Shown: piece by piece, positions 30,252-38,997 of the stretch
Position numbering within the stretch: the first letter of the stretch is position 1
Layout: each line of letters begins with the position of its first letter
Made by a program: the position numbers and the translations under genes
The notes under the pieces: generated by a model
Databases searched by the model: none
Seen by the model: the letters and a program-made list of their open reading frames with translations, nothing else
Told to the model about the DNA's origin: nothing
From: Microbacterium sp. K24
GTDB lineage: Bacteria > Actinomycetota > Actinomycetes > Actinomycetales > Microbacteriaceae
Length of the DNA: 64,000 nucleotides
Direction: 5' to 3'
NCBI RefSeq assembly: GCF_004794465.1
Contig: NZ_SSDJ01000138.1
Location: 62,001 to 126,000, forward strand

Positions 30252-31234
30252 TCGATCATCTCCTCCGTGACATCCCACATCTCATAGGAGATGATCGCGC
30301 CCGCGTCGAACACCTCGTCTGCGATCAGCACGGTGCGTTCGACGCCGACGATGCGGCCCGTCTCACGCGAGATCAGGACGAGATCACTCACAGCCCCATC
30401 CGGGGACTGCACTCGGATGCCGGCGACCGGTCGTCCGAGACGATCCGTGGAGGTGCCGAGGGCGACGCCGTCACCGGTCTCCTCCAGCAGAGACAGGAGT
30501 GCGGCGTGCTGCGCGTTCGTCAGCGTCCACTGCTGGAGAACCGACGTGAACGCCGATTCCACATCGAATGCGGTGGGATCATCGGGCATGCCGAAAGCGC
30601 GGAGCATCGCTGCGGTGTCCTCGCCGTCCGCTGCCGGCACCGTCGTCCACGGCGTCGTGAAGTCGCCGGGCTCCATGACGAGATCCGTGACCACCTCTCC
30701 ACTGCTGGTGACCTCGGCCGCGCTGTTGGCGACAGCATCCGCGGGATCGTACGGCACGCCGGCGACGATCGTCATCCGTCCCGAGCCGTCGGGCTCCCAG
30801 ATCAGAGTCGAGAGCTGCGGAACGACCGTGGTGACCTCGTTGCCCACATCGACCGAGAACCCCCACGAGGCCGTTCTGACGGTCCGCTCGGCCTCCGCAG
30901 GACCCGCCGAGGCCGCGAGGTCTGTCTGCGCCTCGTCGACGATGCCGGCGACGGTGGCTTCCCCCTCGAACTCGAGGGGAGAAGGCGTTCCCGCGACGGC
31001 GGCGACCTGCGGTGTGAGGAGGGCGAAGGCGACCACCGAGGCCGTCGCCACCGCGACCACCCCCGACGCCCAGCCCAGCGCGCGCACACGACGGTGCTTC
31101 TTCGGCGCCGCGGTCGAACGGAGGATCCTGTCGCGCGTGGCGATCGCCCCGGCATCGGGCGCTGCATCGCGGGGCGTGCGCCCGGGATCGGCGTCGCTGA
31201 TCACTTTCTCGAGCACCGCGTTCTCATCGATCAC
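30248..31234 (-). CDS. Single-pass membrane protein, anti-sigma-like (CU044_5270-type)
   Basis: A 328-residue protein with a cytoplasmic N terminus of about 50 residues, one membrane helix near residues 53-75, and a large extracytoplasmic domain. It follows the ECF sigma factor gene with an 11-base overlap, the usual place of a cognate membrane regulator. No zinc-binding anti-sigma HxxxCxxC motif is visible, so its role as anti-sigma factor rests on context and architecture. Proteins of this type are often annotated as CU044_5270 family. Confidence 0.65.
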   Translation of the reverse strand: MIDENAVLEKVISDADPGRTPRDAAPDAGAIATRDRILRSTAAPKKHRRVRALGWASGVVAVATASVVAFALLTPQVAAVAGTPSPLEFEGEATVAGIVDEAQTDLAASAGPAEAERTVRTASWGFSVDVGNEVTTVVPQLSTLIWEPDGSGRMTIVAGVPYDPADAVANSAAEVTSSGEVVTDLVMEPGDFTTPWTTVPAADGEDTAAMLRAFGMPDDPTAFDVESAFTSVLQQWTLTNAQHAALLSLLEETGDGVALGTSTDRLGRPVAGIRVQSPDGAVSDLVLISRETGRIVGVERTVLIADEVFDAGAIISYEMWDVTEEMIE

Positions 31235-31751
31235 CGGACGTCACCCCCTCCAGGCCGAGCTCGGTGCGCAGACGATCCTGCGCACGATGAAGCATCTTCC
31301 GCACCCGGGACTCAGAAGCGCGCGACAACTCCGCGATCTCCCCCACCGCGAGTCCATCCCAGTACGTCAGCATGATGATACGCCGTTCCCTGGCGCTGAG
31401 GACACCCAAAGCCCGCACGACCTCCGCCCGCTCGACTCGGCCCGGAGGAGTGGAGTCGCCCGTGACTCCGGCGTGTACGGCATCGAGCGCGGTGTGCAGC
31501 GTCAGCCGACGCCCTGATCGCGCGCGCAGACGACGCTCGGCCGCACGCAGAAGCCAGACCCGCCCCATCGGCCGCGCGGGTTTGAGTCGCGACCAGGCGA
31601 GGAGGAAGACCTCCGAGACGATCTCGGTGACCTCGGCATCGTCATCGACGACGCACTCGATGTGATGCCTGACCGATGCCCAGTGCTCATCGAAGACGCG
31701 GGTGAAGACCTCGTTGCGCACCGCGTTCGGGTCGAGGCTGCGCGCGTTCAT
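31224..31751 (-). CDS. ECF-type RNA polymerase sigma factor
   Basis: A 175-residue sigma-70 family protein of two domains. Region 2 (residues about 18-60, FDEHWASVRHHIECVV then VSEVFLLAWSRL) binds the -10 element and core polymerase. Region 4 (about 110-165, LSARERRIIMLTYWDGLAVGEIAE) contains the -35-binding helix-turn-helix. The gene lies 54 bases after era on the same strand and begins an operon with the membrane regulator, the I36-like protein and an oxidoreductase. Confidence 0.9.
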   Translation of the reverse strand: MNARSLDPNAVRNEVFTRVFDEHWASVRHHIECVVDDDAEVTEIVSEVFLLAWSRLKPARPMGRVWLLRAAERRLRARSGRRLTLHTALDAVHAGVTGDSTPPGRVERAEVVRALGVLSARERRIIMLTYWDGLAVGEIAELSRASESRVRKMLHRAQDRLRTELGLEGVTSGDR

Positions 31752-31805
31752 GCCTGTCGGGTCGGCGGTCTGCCCGCCGCCGACGACGTGTTCCCCGAGC
31801 GCATG

Positions 31806-32702
31806 TCAGAATCCGAGCCGGCCGAGCTGCTTCGGGTCGCGCTGCCATTCCTTCGCGACCTTCACGTGCAGGCCCAGGTACACCCGGGTGCCGATGAGCT
31901 TCTCGATACCGACGCGCGCACGCGCGCCGACGTCGCTCAGCCGCTTTCCCTTATGCCCGATGATGATCGCCTTCTGGCTGTCCCGCTCGACGACGATGGA
32001 GGCGTGCACGTCGGTCAGGTCGGTCCCCTCCCGCGGTGCGATGTCGTCGATCACGACGGCGATCGAGTGCGGGAGCTCGTCACGGACGCCGTCGAGGGCT
32101 GCCTCGCGGATCATCTCGGCGATGCGATCCTCCTGCGACTCGTCGGTGGTGATGCCCTCCGGATACAGAGCCGGGCCCTTCGGCATGAGGCTCAGGACCT
32201 CGTCGGCCAGCACGTCGAGCTGGTCGCGCGTCAGAGCCGACAGCGGGATCACTGCGGCCCAGTCCTCGCGGAGAGCATCGACCTCGAGCAGCCGCTCGGT
32301 GATGTCGTCGCGCCCCGCGGCATCCGTCTTCGTGACGATCGCGATCTTCTTCGCGCGGGCGTAGCCGTCGAGCGACGCCGCGATCCGGCGGTCGCCGGGT
32401 CCGACCTTCTCGGTAGCGGGCACGCAGAAGCCGATGACGTCGACGTCGCCGAGCACCTGGTCGACGAGGTCGTTGAGCCGCTCGCCGAGCAGCGTGCGCG
32501 GCTTGTGGATGCCGGGGGTGTCCACGATGACGAGCTGCCCCTCGGGGCGGTTCACGATGCCGCGGATGGCGCGGCGAGTGGTCTGCGGCTTCTCGCTCGT
32601 GATGGCGATCTTCTCGCCGACGAGGGCGTTCGTGAGGGTGGACTTGCCGACGTTCGGCCGGCCCACGAAAGTCACGAAGCCGCTCCGGGTGTGCTCAGTC
32701 AT
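31806..32702 (-). CDS. era: GTPase Era
   Basis: Ribosome-assembly GTPase that binds the 3' end of 16S rRNA. The 298-residue protein has G1 GRPNVGKST near residue 14, G3 DTPG near 61 and G4 TKTD near 124, followed by a C-terminal KH domain with IIIGHKGKRL near residue 245. The ATG at 32702 overlaps the end of the upstream CorC/HlyC-family gene by eight bases. It is the last gene of the HIT-phoH-ybeY cluster. Confidence 0.96.
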   Translation of the reverse strand: MTEHTRSGFVTFVGRPNVGKSTLTNALVGEKIAITSEKPQTTRRAIRGIVNRPEGQLVIVDTPGIHKPRTLLGERLNDLVDQVLGDVDVIGFCVPATEKVGPGDRRIAASLDGYARAKKIAIVTKTDAAGRDDITERLLEVDALREDWAAVIPLSALTRDQLDVLADEVLSLMPKGPALYPEGITTDESQEDRIAEMIREAALDGVRDELPHSIAVVIDDIAPREGTDLTDVHASIVVERDSQKAIIIGHKGKRLSDVGARARVGIEKLIGTRVYLGLHVKVAKEWQRDPKQLGRLGF

Positions 32703-33990
32703 CGTGTCGTTCTCCCTCGTCCTGCGAAGCGTCGGGCTCCGTTGCCGTGCGTTCCACGAAGACCGTGGCGATTCCGCGACCGCGGCCTCGAGATGCGCCG
32801 CCGGTGAGCACGAGGCCCTCGACGGTCGCCGTTGCTCCGGGCTGCGGCACCTGTCCCAGCGCCTTGCCGAGCAGGCCGCCGATCGAGTCGACGTCCTCAT
32901 CCTCGAGTTCGAGGCCGAAGAGATCGCCGACGTCCTCGAGCGAGAGCCGGGCGCTCACGCGGTACCGGCCATCGCCGAGATCGACGACCTCGGCGGACAC
33001 CTGATCGTACTCGTCGGCGATCTCGCCGACGAGCTCCTCGATCAGATCCTCGAGTGTGACGAGCCCGGAGATGCCTCCGTGCTCGTCGATGACCAGGCAC
33101 ACGTGCACGGCGTCGCGCTTCATCTGCTGGAGCAGCGTCTCGGCACGCATCGACTCGGGCACGAAGGTGGCCGGGCGGGCGATCGGACGGATGGATGCCG
33201 CACGCCACGCACTGTCGTCGCGGTAGGCGAACTGCACCAGGTCCTTGAGATAGAGCACGCCCACCACATCGTCGGCGTCGTCGTCCACGACCGGCATGCG
33301 CGAGACGCCGCGGTGGAGGAAGAGCGACATGGCCTCGTCGGTGGTCGCGGTCGCGTCGACCGTGACCATCTCGGTGCGGGGCACCATCACCGCGCGGACG
33401 AACTGATCGGTGAAGTCGAACACCGAGTGGATGAGATCCCGATCGTCCTCTTCGATGAGGTCGTTGGACGCGGCTTCGTCGACCATGCTCAGCAGCTGGT
33501 CCTCACTCGTGAACGAGCTGCGGCCCGTGCCGGGCGTGACGCGGTTGCCGAGGACGACCAGGGCCTGAGCGAGCGGACCGAGGAAGATGCGCAGTCCTCG
33601 GACGATCGAAGCCGTGGCGCGGATCATGCCCTCCGCGTGCTGACGCCCGAACGACCGCGGGCTCGCCCCGACGAGCACGAAGGTGATCGCCGTCATCAGG
33701 AGCGCGGCCGCCAGCATCGCCCACCAGTTGTTCTCGATGAGGATCGTGAAGGCGACCGTCACGAGCACCGCCGCCGTGACCTCGGCCAGCACACGGATGA
33801 AGGCGACCGCGTTGACGTGCGCGTCGAGATCGGCGGCGATGCGACCCAGGGCCTTCGCCCGGCGTCCTTCTGTCGCCATGTCGGCGAGGTTGGCGCGCGA
33901 GGCGACGCCGTACGCGGCATCGATGGCGGACATCAGACCGCCGAACGCCACCAGCAGCACAGCGGCGACGAGCAGGAGAGTCGCCGTCAT
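32695..33990 (-). CDS. CNNM/CorC-HlyC family membrane protein
   Basis: A 431-residue protein with an N-terminal DUF21/CNNM membrane domain of three or four helices, a pair of CBS domains (about residues 195-315; [11 protein letters not shown] and [23 protein letters not shown]) and a C-terminal CorC_HlyC domain. Family members are linked to magnesium or cobalt efflux, though often annotated as hemolysins. Its ATG overlaps the ybeY stop by four bases. The Asp/Glu-rich tail after residue 415 is unusual but short. Confidence 0.9.
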   Translation of the reverse strand: MTATLLLVAAVLLVAFGGLMSAIDAAYGVASRANLADMATEGRRAKALGRIAADLDAHVNAVAFIRVLAEVTAAVLVTVAFTILIENNWWAMLAAALLMTAITFVLVGASPRSFGRQHAEGMIRATASIVRGLRIFLGPLAQALVVLGNRVTPGTGRSSFTSEDQLLSMVDEAASNDLIEEDDRDLIHSVFDFTDQFVRAVMVPRTEMVTVDATATTDEAMSLFLHRGVSRMPVVDDDADDVVGVLYLKDLVQFAYRDDSAWRAASIRPIARPATFVPESMRAETLLQQMKRDAVHVCLVIDEHGGISGLVTLEDLIEELVGEIADEYDQVSAEVVDLGDGRYRVSARLSLEDVGDLFGLELEDEDVDSIGGLLGKALGQVPQPGATATVEGLVLTGGASRGRGRGIATVFVERTATEPDASQDEGERHDD

Positions 33991-34445
33991 CGGCGGCGTT
34001 CGGCCGCGGCGAAGCCCTGGATGAGCTCCTTCTGCAGACCGAACATCTCACGCTCCTCGTCGGGCTCGGCGTGATCGAATCCGAGCAGGTGCAGCAGACC
34101 GTGCGTGGTGAGCAGGATGAGCTCGTCCATCAGCATGTGACCCGCGGCCTGCGCCTGCGCCTCGGCGACCTGCGGGCAGAGCACGATGTCACCGAGCAGT
34201 CCGGGAGCCGTCGGGCGGTCCTCGGTACCGGGCCGCAGTTCGTCCATCGGGAAGCTGAGCACATCGGTCGGCCCGGGCTCGTCCATCCACTGCACGTGGA
34301 GCGCCTCCATGGCGCCCTCGTCGACCAGAACGATCGCCACCTCGGCGTCGGGGCTGACGTGGAGCTGCGCGAGGTTGAAGTCCGTCAGCCGCTGCAGCAC
34401 GGTCTCGTCGACATCGATGGCCGACTCGTTGTTGATCTCGATCAT
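33987..34445 (-). CDS. ybeY: Endoribonuclease YbeY (rRNA maturation)
   Basis: Zinc-dependent RNase for 16S rRNA 3' maturation and ribosome quality control. The 152-residue protein carries the signature [11 protein letters not shown] near residue 114 with three zinc-ligand histidines, and the DVLSFPMDE motif near residue 61. It lies between phoH (16 bases upstream) and the CorC/HlyC gene, the classic order phoH-ybeY-corC-era. Confidence 0.95.
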   Translation of the reverse strand: MIEINNESAIDVDETVLQRLTDFNLAQLHVSPDAEVAIVLVDEGAMEALHVQWMDEPGPTDVLSFPMDELRPGTEDRPTAPGLLGDIVLCPQVAEAQAQAAGHMLMDELILLTTHGLLHLLGFDHAEPDEEREMFGLQKELIQGFAAAERRR

Positions 34446-34461
34446 GCCTGTGCTCGTTTCA

Positions 34462-35580
34462 TCAGGAGAGGCCTCGTTTCGGCATCCGGTCGCGGGGTCC
34501 CGGTCGCTGCGCTCCGCGGCGATCGGCGCGGTTCGCGAACTCCGCCGCCTGCTCGCGCTCGAAGCGCTGAGCGGTGCGCTTCTCGTCGTACTCGCTGTAC
34601 GCGTCGACGATGCGGCCGACCAGCGAATGGCGCACGACGTCGGCGCTCGTGAGACGCGAGAAGTGGATGTCCTCGATGCCGTCGAGCACCCGCGTGACGA
34701 GCCGGAGTCCCGAGGCGCCCTGGGGCAAGTCGACCTGCGTGATGTCGCCGGTGACGACCATCCGCGTGCCGAAGCCGAGACGCGTCAGGAACATCTTCAT
34801 CTGTTCGGGCGTCGTGTTCTGCGCCTCGTCGAGCACGACGAACGAGTCGTTCAGCGTGCGACCGCGCATGTAGGCGAGCGGAGCGACCTCGATCGTGCCC
34901 GTCGCCATCAGCCGCGGCACGATCTCGGGGTCCATCATCTCGTTGAGGGCGTCGTAGAGGGGCCGCAGGTACGGGTCGATCTTGTCGGTGAGCGTGCCGG
35001 GGAGGAACCCCAGCCGCTCCCCCGCCTCGACAGCCGGACGCGTGAGGATGATGCGGGTGACCTCTTTGCGCTGCAGCGCCTGCACGGCCTTCGCCATCGC
35101 GAGGTAGGTCTTGCCCGTTCCGGCGGGTCCGATGCCGAAGACGATCGTGTTCTCCTCGATCGCGTCGACATACTCCTTCTGTCCCAGGGTCTTCGGACGG
35201 ATGACCTTGCCGCGCGTGGAGAGGATGGCTTCGCCGAGCACCTCGCTCGGACGCGGGCCGCCCTCCTGACGCAGCATCCGCGCGGAGTTCGACACATCGC
35301 TCGGAGCCAGGTCGTGGCCGGCCTTGGTCATGGCCATCAGCTCGTCGACGAGGGCCTTCGCGCCGCCGACAGCCTCGCGGTTGCCGCTGAGAGTGATCTC
35401 ATTGCCGCGGACGAGCACCTGCACATCCCGGTGCTCCCGCTCGAGCATGCGCAGCAGGCGGTCCTGCGGACCGAGAAGCTGCACCATCGCGACACCGTCG
35501 GCGTAGATCTTCTCGACCGACTCCGGCGGCTGACCGCCGAGGCTCCGCTCCTGTGGTTCGTGGTTGTCAGGCACCGACAC
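34462..35580 (-). CDS. phoH: PhoH-like ATPase
   Basis: A 372-residue cytoplasmic P-loop ATPase. Walker [15 protein letters not shown] lies near residue 145 and Walker [13 protein letters not shown] near residue 247. An N-terminal KH-like segment precedes the ATPase core. The family acts in RNA metabolism next to YbeY. The GTG at 35580 overlaps the HIT gene by 14 bases; a GTG at 35574 has better spacing (ten bases) from GGAG and may be the true start. Confidence 0.93.
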   Translation of the reverse strand: MSVPDNHEPQERSLGGQPPESVEKIYADGVAMVQLLGPQDRLLRMLEREHRDVQVLVRGNEITLSGNREAVGGAKALVDELMAMTKAGHDLAPSDVSNSARMLRQEGGPRPSEVLGEAILSTRGKVIRPKTLGQKEYVDAIEENTIVFGIGPAGTGKTYLAMAKAVQALQRKEVTRIILTRPAVEAGERLGFLPGTLTDKIDPYLRPLYDALNEMMDPEIVPRLMATGTIEVAPLAYMRGRTLNDSFVVLDEAQNTTPEQMKMFLTRLGFGTRMVVTGDITQVDLPQGASGLRLVTRVLDGIEDIHFSRLTSADVVRHSLVGRIVDAYSEYDEKRTAQRFEREQAAEFANRADRRGAQRPGPRDRMPKRGLS

Positions 35581-35917
35581 TCTTCTCCGTCAGTCCGCCG
35601 CCCAGCACATGCGCGTGGACGTGGAATATCGTCTGTCCGGCGTTCTCGCCGGAATTGAACACGAGACGGTAGTCGCCGTCCTCCGTGTACTCGGCGGCGA
35701 GCTCCTTCGCGAACGCCACCATCTCGGCGAGCAGCGACGGGTCGCCTGCTGCGAGCTCGGCGACGTTCCGGTACTCCGCCGACTTCGGCACGACGAGCAG
35801 ATGCACCGGCGCCTGAGGCGCGATGTCGCGCAGCGCGAAGACCCGCTCCGTCTCACCGAGGATCTCTGCAGGGATCTCCCCGTCGAGAATGCGCGTGAAG
35901 ATCGAGGGTTCCGTCAT
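35567..35917 (-). CDS. HIT-domain protein (HinT-like hydrolase)
   Basis: A 116-residue histidine-triad protein with HVHAHVLGG near residue 99 (pattern His-x-His-x-His) and the N-terminal SIFTRILDGEIPAEI. Family members hydrolyse nucleoside phosphoramidates or adenylated products. The ATG lies seven bases after a TAGACT box. First gene of the run HIT-phoH-ybeY-CorC-era. Confidence 0.93.
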   Translation of the reverse strand: MTEPSIFTRILDGEIPAEILGETERVFALRDIAPQAPVHLLVVPKSAEYRNVAELAAGDPSLLAEMVAFAKELAAEYTEDGDYRLVFNSGENAGQTIFHVHAHVLGGGLTEKSVGA

Positions 35918-35924
35918 GGGGTCA

Positions 35925-35930
35925 AGTCTA
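35925..35930 (-). promoter_or_regulatory. -10 box for the HIT-phoH-ybeY-era operon
   Basis: TAGACT on the minus strand ends seven bases before the HIT gene ATG at 35917 and predicts a leaderless transcript for the whole operon. Confidence 0.55.
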
Positions 35931-35966
35931 CTGATCGGCGAGTCGCCGGGCCGGTGGGCCGCGGAG

Positions 35967-36695
35967 TCACCAGCGTCCGAGGGCGACCGACAGCACGGCT
36001 ATCGCGGCGGGACCGGCGGTCGAGGTGCGGAGCACCGTGTCGCCGAGGAGCACGCGTTCCGCGCCGGCATCCGTCAGCCGACCGAGCTCCTCGTCGGAGA
36101 TCCCGCCTTCCGGGCCGACGACGAGCACCAGGTCGCGTCCATCCGATGCGATCTCCGAGAGCCGGACGGATGCCGTGGGGTCGAGCAGCAGTACCCTCTC
36201 AGCGCTCGCCCGTGCCGCGAGCTGCGCCGTCGACACCGGTACAGCCACCTCAGGGACCCACGCGCGGTGCGCCTGCTTGGCGGCCTCTCGCACGATGGTC
36301 GCCCAGCGCTCGCGCCCCTTCACGGCCTTCGTCCCCTCCCAGCGGGACACGCTGCGGCTCGCCTGCCAGGGAACGATCTCGTCGACGCCGAGTTCGCACG
36401 CGGCCTGCACGGCGAGCTCGTCGCGGTCGCCTTTCGCCAGCGCCTGCACGAGCGCGATCCGCGGTGTCGGCGCAGGATGCTCAGTCCGCTCCTCGATGCG
36501 CACATCGACGAGCGCGGGCGACACCGACGCCGCGACGCCGGAGAGCTGGACGCCCGCACCGTCGCCGACCGTGACCGCCTCGCCGACACGGAGGCGACGC
36601 ACCACGGCGGCATGCTTCGCCTCGGCGCCGGTCAGCGACACGATGTCTCCGACCCGGGCATCCGTCGACGACTCGACGAGGAAGTGCAGCGCCAC
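35967..36695 (-). CDS. rsmE: 16S rRNA (uracil1498-N3)-methyltransferase
   Basis: SPOUT-class enzyme that methylates U1498 of 16S rRNA. The 242-residue product has an N-terminal PUA-like domain and the C-terminal knot with VLVVGPEGGISDEELGRL near residue 195 and GDTVLRTSTAGPAA at the end, both hallmark sequences. Its GTG begins two bases after the dnaJ stop, so it is co-transcribed with hrcA and dnaJ, a common actinobacterial arrangement. Confidence 0.94.
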   Translation of the reverse strand: MALHFLVESSTDARVGDIVSLTGAEAKHAAVVRRLRVGEAVTVGDGAGVQLSGVAASVSPALVDVRIEERTEHPAPTPRIALVQALAKGDRDELAVQAACELGVDEIVPWQASRSVSRWEGTKAVKGRERWATIVREAAKQAHRAWVPEVAVPVSTAQLAARASAERVLLLDPTASVRLSEIASDGRDLVLVVGPEGGISDEELGRLTDAGAERVLLGDTVLRTSTAGPAAIAVLSVALGRW

Positions 36696-36697
36696 GA

Positions 36698-37813
36698 TCA
36701 GTGCGTGCGGAACCGGTCGCGGAGCTTGGAGAAGAGCCCCTGCTGGAACTGCGCGAGCTGCGGACCCGGAGCCTTCGCCTTCTTCGCGAAGTCCTCGATC
36801 AGCGCGCGCTGCGCGGAGTCGAGCTTGGTGGGCGTCACGACCTGCACGCCGACCCGCAGGTCGCCGCGCTGCGAACCGCGCAGCGGTGTGATGCCTCGGC
36901 CCTTGATCGTCAGCACATCGCCGGACTGCACGCCGGGGCGGATCTCCAGGTCGACCTCGCCGTCGAGCCCCTGGATGGAGGTCTCCGTGCCGAGGATCGC
37001 GTCGGTCATCGAGACCTCGAGGGTCGCGAGCAGATCGTCGCCCTCACGGCTGAACGCCTGGTGGGCGTTGACGGTCACCTCGACGTACAGGTCGCCGTTG
37101 GGACCACCCGCCTTGCCGACCTCGCCGGAACCCGGCAGCTGCAGCCGGAGACCCGTCTCCACGCCCGCCGGGATGTCGAGCGACACGGTGCGACGCGAGC
37201 GCACACGACCCTGGCCGCCGCATGTTCCGCACGGGAACGGGATCGTGGTGCCGTAGCCCTCGCAGGTGCCGCAGGGCTGAGACGTGACGACATTGCCGAG
37301 CAGGCTGCGCACCTGGCGCTGCACGTGCCCCGAGCCGCCGCAGATGTCGCAGGTCACGGGCGAGGTGCCCTCCTGGCAGCACGACCCCTGACAGGTCTCG
37401 CAGAGCACGGCGGTGTCGACCTCGATGTCGCGATGCGCGCCGAAGACGACATCGCCGAGGTCGAGCGTCACGCGGACGAGGGCGTCCTGGCCCCGTTCGC
37501 GACGCGACCGCGGGCGTCCGCCGCGGCCGCCGCCCTGCGCGGCACCGAAGAAGGTCTCGAAGATGTCGCCGAAGCCGCCGAAGCCCTGGAAATTGCCTGC
37601 GGCTCCGTCTCCGCCGCCCATGTCGTAGCGGCGGCGGGAGTCGTCGTCGCTGAGCACGTCGTACGCGTGCGTGACGAGCTTGAACTTCTCGGCGGCCTCA
37701 TCGCCCGGGTTCACATCCGGGTGCAGCTGCCGCGCCAGGCGTCGGTACGCCTTCTTGATCTCATCGGTGGAAGCGTCTCGGGACACCCCGAGAACCTCAT
37801 AGTGGTCCGCCAC
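36698..37813 (-). CDS. dnaJ: Chaperone DnaJ (second actinobacterial type)
   Basis: Hsp40 co-chaperone of DnaK. The 371-residue protein has the J-domain (residues 3-68, HPD in [10 protein letters not shown]), a Gly/Phe-rich linker (about 70-100), and a zinc domain of four motifs ([32 protein letters not shown]) before the C-terminal substrate domains. The first zinc motif ends in Cys instead of Gly, with a further Cys following. Starts at GTG 37813 with AAAGG upstream, 37 bases after hrcA. Confidence 0.95.
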   Translation of the reverse strand: MADHYEVLGVSRDASTDEIKKAYRRLARQLHPDVNPGDEAAEKFKLVTHAYDVLSDDDSRRRYDMGGGDGAAGNFQGFGGFGDIFETFFGAAQGGGRGGRPRSRRERGQDALVRVTLDLGDVVFGAHRDIEVDTAVLCETCQGSCCQEGTSPVTCDICGGSGHVQRQVRSLLGNVVTSQPCGTCEGYGTTIPFPCGTCGGQGRVRSRRTVSLDIPAGVETGLRLQLPGSGEVGKAGGPNGDLYVEVTVNAHQAFSREGDDLLATLEVSMTDAILGTETSIQGLDGEVDLEIRPGVQSGDVLTIKGRGITPLRGSQRGDLRVGVQVVTPTKLDSAQRALIEDFAKKAKAPGPQLAQFQQGLFSKLRDRFRTH

Positions 37814-37850
37814 AATCGCCTTTCTGCGTGTGTCTCTCGTGGCCGTCGCC

Positions 37851-38882
37851 TCAGCGACCGGCCTCGTCTTCGTCGAGCATCCGCGACAGGTAGCGGGCGA
37901 CCGCCCGCGCTGCCGCGAGATTGCTCGGATAGTCCATACGGGTCGGCCCCATCACGCCGACTCGCGCCGTGCCGCTGGGAGCGGCGTAGTTGCTGGCGAC
38001 GATCGAGGCCTCACCGAGACCGAACGGCTCGTTCTCGGTGCCGATGCTCGCGCCGAGCCCGTGCTCATCGGTCACCATCTCGCCCATCAGCCGCAGCAGG
38101 GTCACCTGCTCCTCGATCGCCTCGAGGATCGGGTGGATGCTGCCGCGGAAGTCCTGCTCGCGCCGGGCGAGCGTCGCGGCCCCGGCCATCACGAGTCGCT
38201 CCTGACGGAACTCCCCCAGCTCTTCGACCACGACCGCGGCGATCGTGCGCAACGCCAGATCCTTCGGCTGCTCGTCGCCGGCGACCAGGTTCTGCAGACG
38301 CTCTGCCGCATCGCTCACCGCCTGGCCGGTGATGAGAGCCGACAGGCGTGCGCGGAGCAGAGCGGTGTCCGCTTCGTCCACATCGACCGGCAGCGGCGTC
38401 AGCCGCTGCGACACGCCGCCCGCGTCGGTGACGAGCACGATCAGCATGCGGTTCGGGGCGAGCGCCACGAGCTCGAGGTGGGTGATGTGCGCACGGGCGA
38501 ACGACGGGTACTGGGCGAGAGCGACCTGACCCGTGAGCTGCGTGAGCACGCGGACGGTGCGGACCATCAGATCGTCGAGATCGGTGGGACCCGTCAGGAA
38601 CGACTCGATGGCCGTGCGCTGGGCGACGCTGAGCGGCCGCAGCTGCGCGAGGTGATCGACGAAGACGCGATAGCCCTTGTCGGTCGGAACACGTCCGGAG
38701 GAGGTGTGCGGGGCGGTGATCAGCTCTTCGTCCTCGAGCAGCGCCATGTCGTTGCGGATGGTCGCCGCCGAGACGCCGAAGGAGTACCGGTCGACGATGG
38801 ATCGGCTGCCGACCGGCTCGTGGGTCTCGACGTAGTCCTGCACGATCGCGCGGAGAACCTGGAGTCCTCGCTCTGAGACCAT
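37851..38882 (-). CDS. hrcA: Heat-inducible transcription repressor HrcA
   Basis: Repressor of class I heat-shock genes that binds CIRCE and is refolded by GroEL. The 343-residue product has the N-terminal winged helix ([23 protein letters not shown]) and the long ligand-like C-terminal domain. The ATG at 38882 is chosen because the conserved region starts immediately after ([10 protein letters not shown]); AAGG lies upstream. The CIRCE element lies 34 bases before it, indicating autoregulation. Confidence 0.95.
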   Translation of the reverse strand: MVSERGLQVLRAIVQDYVETHEPVGSRSIVDRYSFGVSAATIRNDMALLEDEELITAPHTSSGRVPTDKGYRVFVDHLAQLRPLSVAQRTAIESFLTGPTDLDDLMVRTVRVLTQLTGQVALAQYPSFARAHITHLELVALAPNRMLIVLVTDAGGVSQRLTPLPVDVDEADTALLRARLSALITGQAVSDAAERLQNLVAGDEQPKDLALRTIAAVVVEELGEFRQERLVMAGAATLARREQDFRGSIHPILEAIEEQVTLLRLMGEMVTDEHGLGASIGTENEPFGLGEASIVASNYAAPSGTARVGVMGPTRMDYPSNLAAARAVARYLSRMLDEDEAGR

Positions 38883-38915
38883 CGCCTTCCCCTTCCGCTG
38901 ACACTCGGACGCTCG

Positions 38916-38942
38916 TTGGCACTCTGATGTTCCGAGTGCCAA
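38916..38942 (-). promoter_or_regulatory. CIRCE operator
   Basis: TTGGCACTC-N9-GAGTGCCAA is a perfect 9-9-9 inverted repeat. It differs from the consensus TTAGCACTC-N9-GAGTGCTAA by one matched change in each arm. It sits between hrcA and the divergent esterase gene and is the expected HrcA binding site for the hrcA-dnaJ-rsmE operon. Confidence 0.92.
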
Positions 38943-38984
38943 TCCTACCCCGCGCAGCCGGGTAAACCCCGAAGACGCCCCCTC

Positions 38985-38990
38985 TAGGAT
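38985..38990 (+). promoter_or_regulatory. -10 box for leaderless esterase gene
   Basis: TAGGAT ends seven bases before the ATG at 38998. It overlaps an earlier in-frame ATG at 38989, which argues against that start. Confidence 0.55.
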
Positions 38991-38997
38991 GGCGCTC

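Noticed and set aside
31752..31805. GGGGAAC (31790-31796, minus strand) as a self-controlled -35 for the ECF sigma gene, and the GTCGGCGG/CCGCCGAC hairpin (31761-31784)
   Set aside because: No ECF-type -10 is at the right distance, and the hairpin lacks a T-run. Both may be chance in a GC-rich gap.
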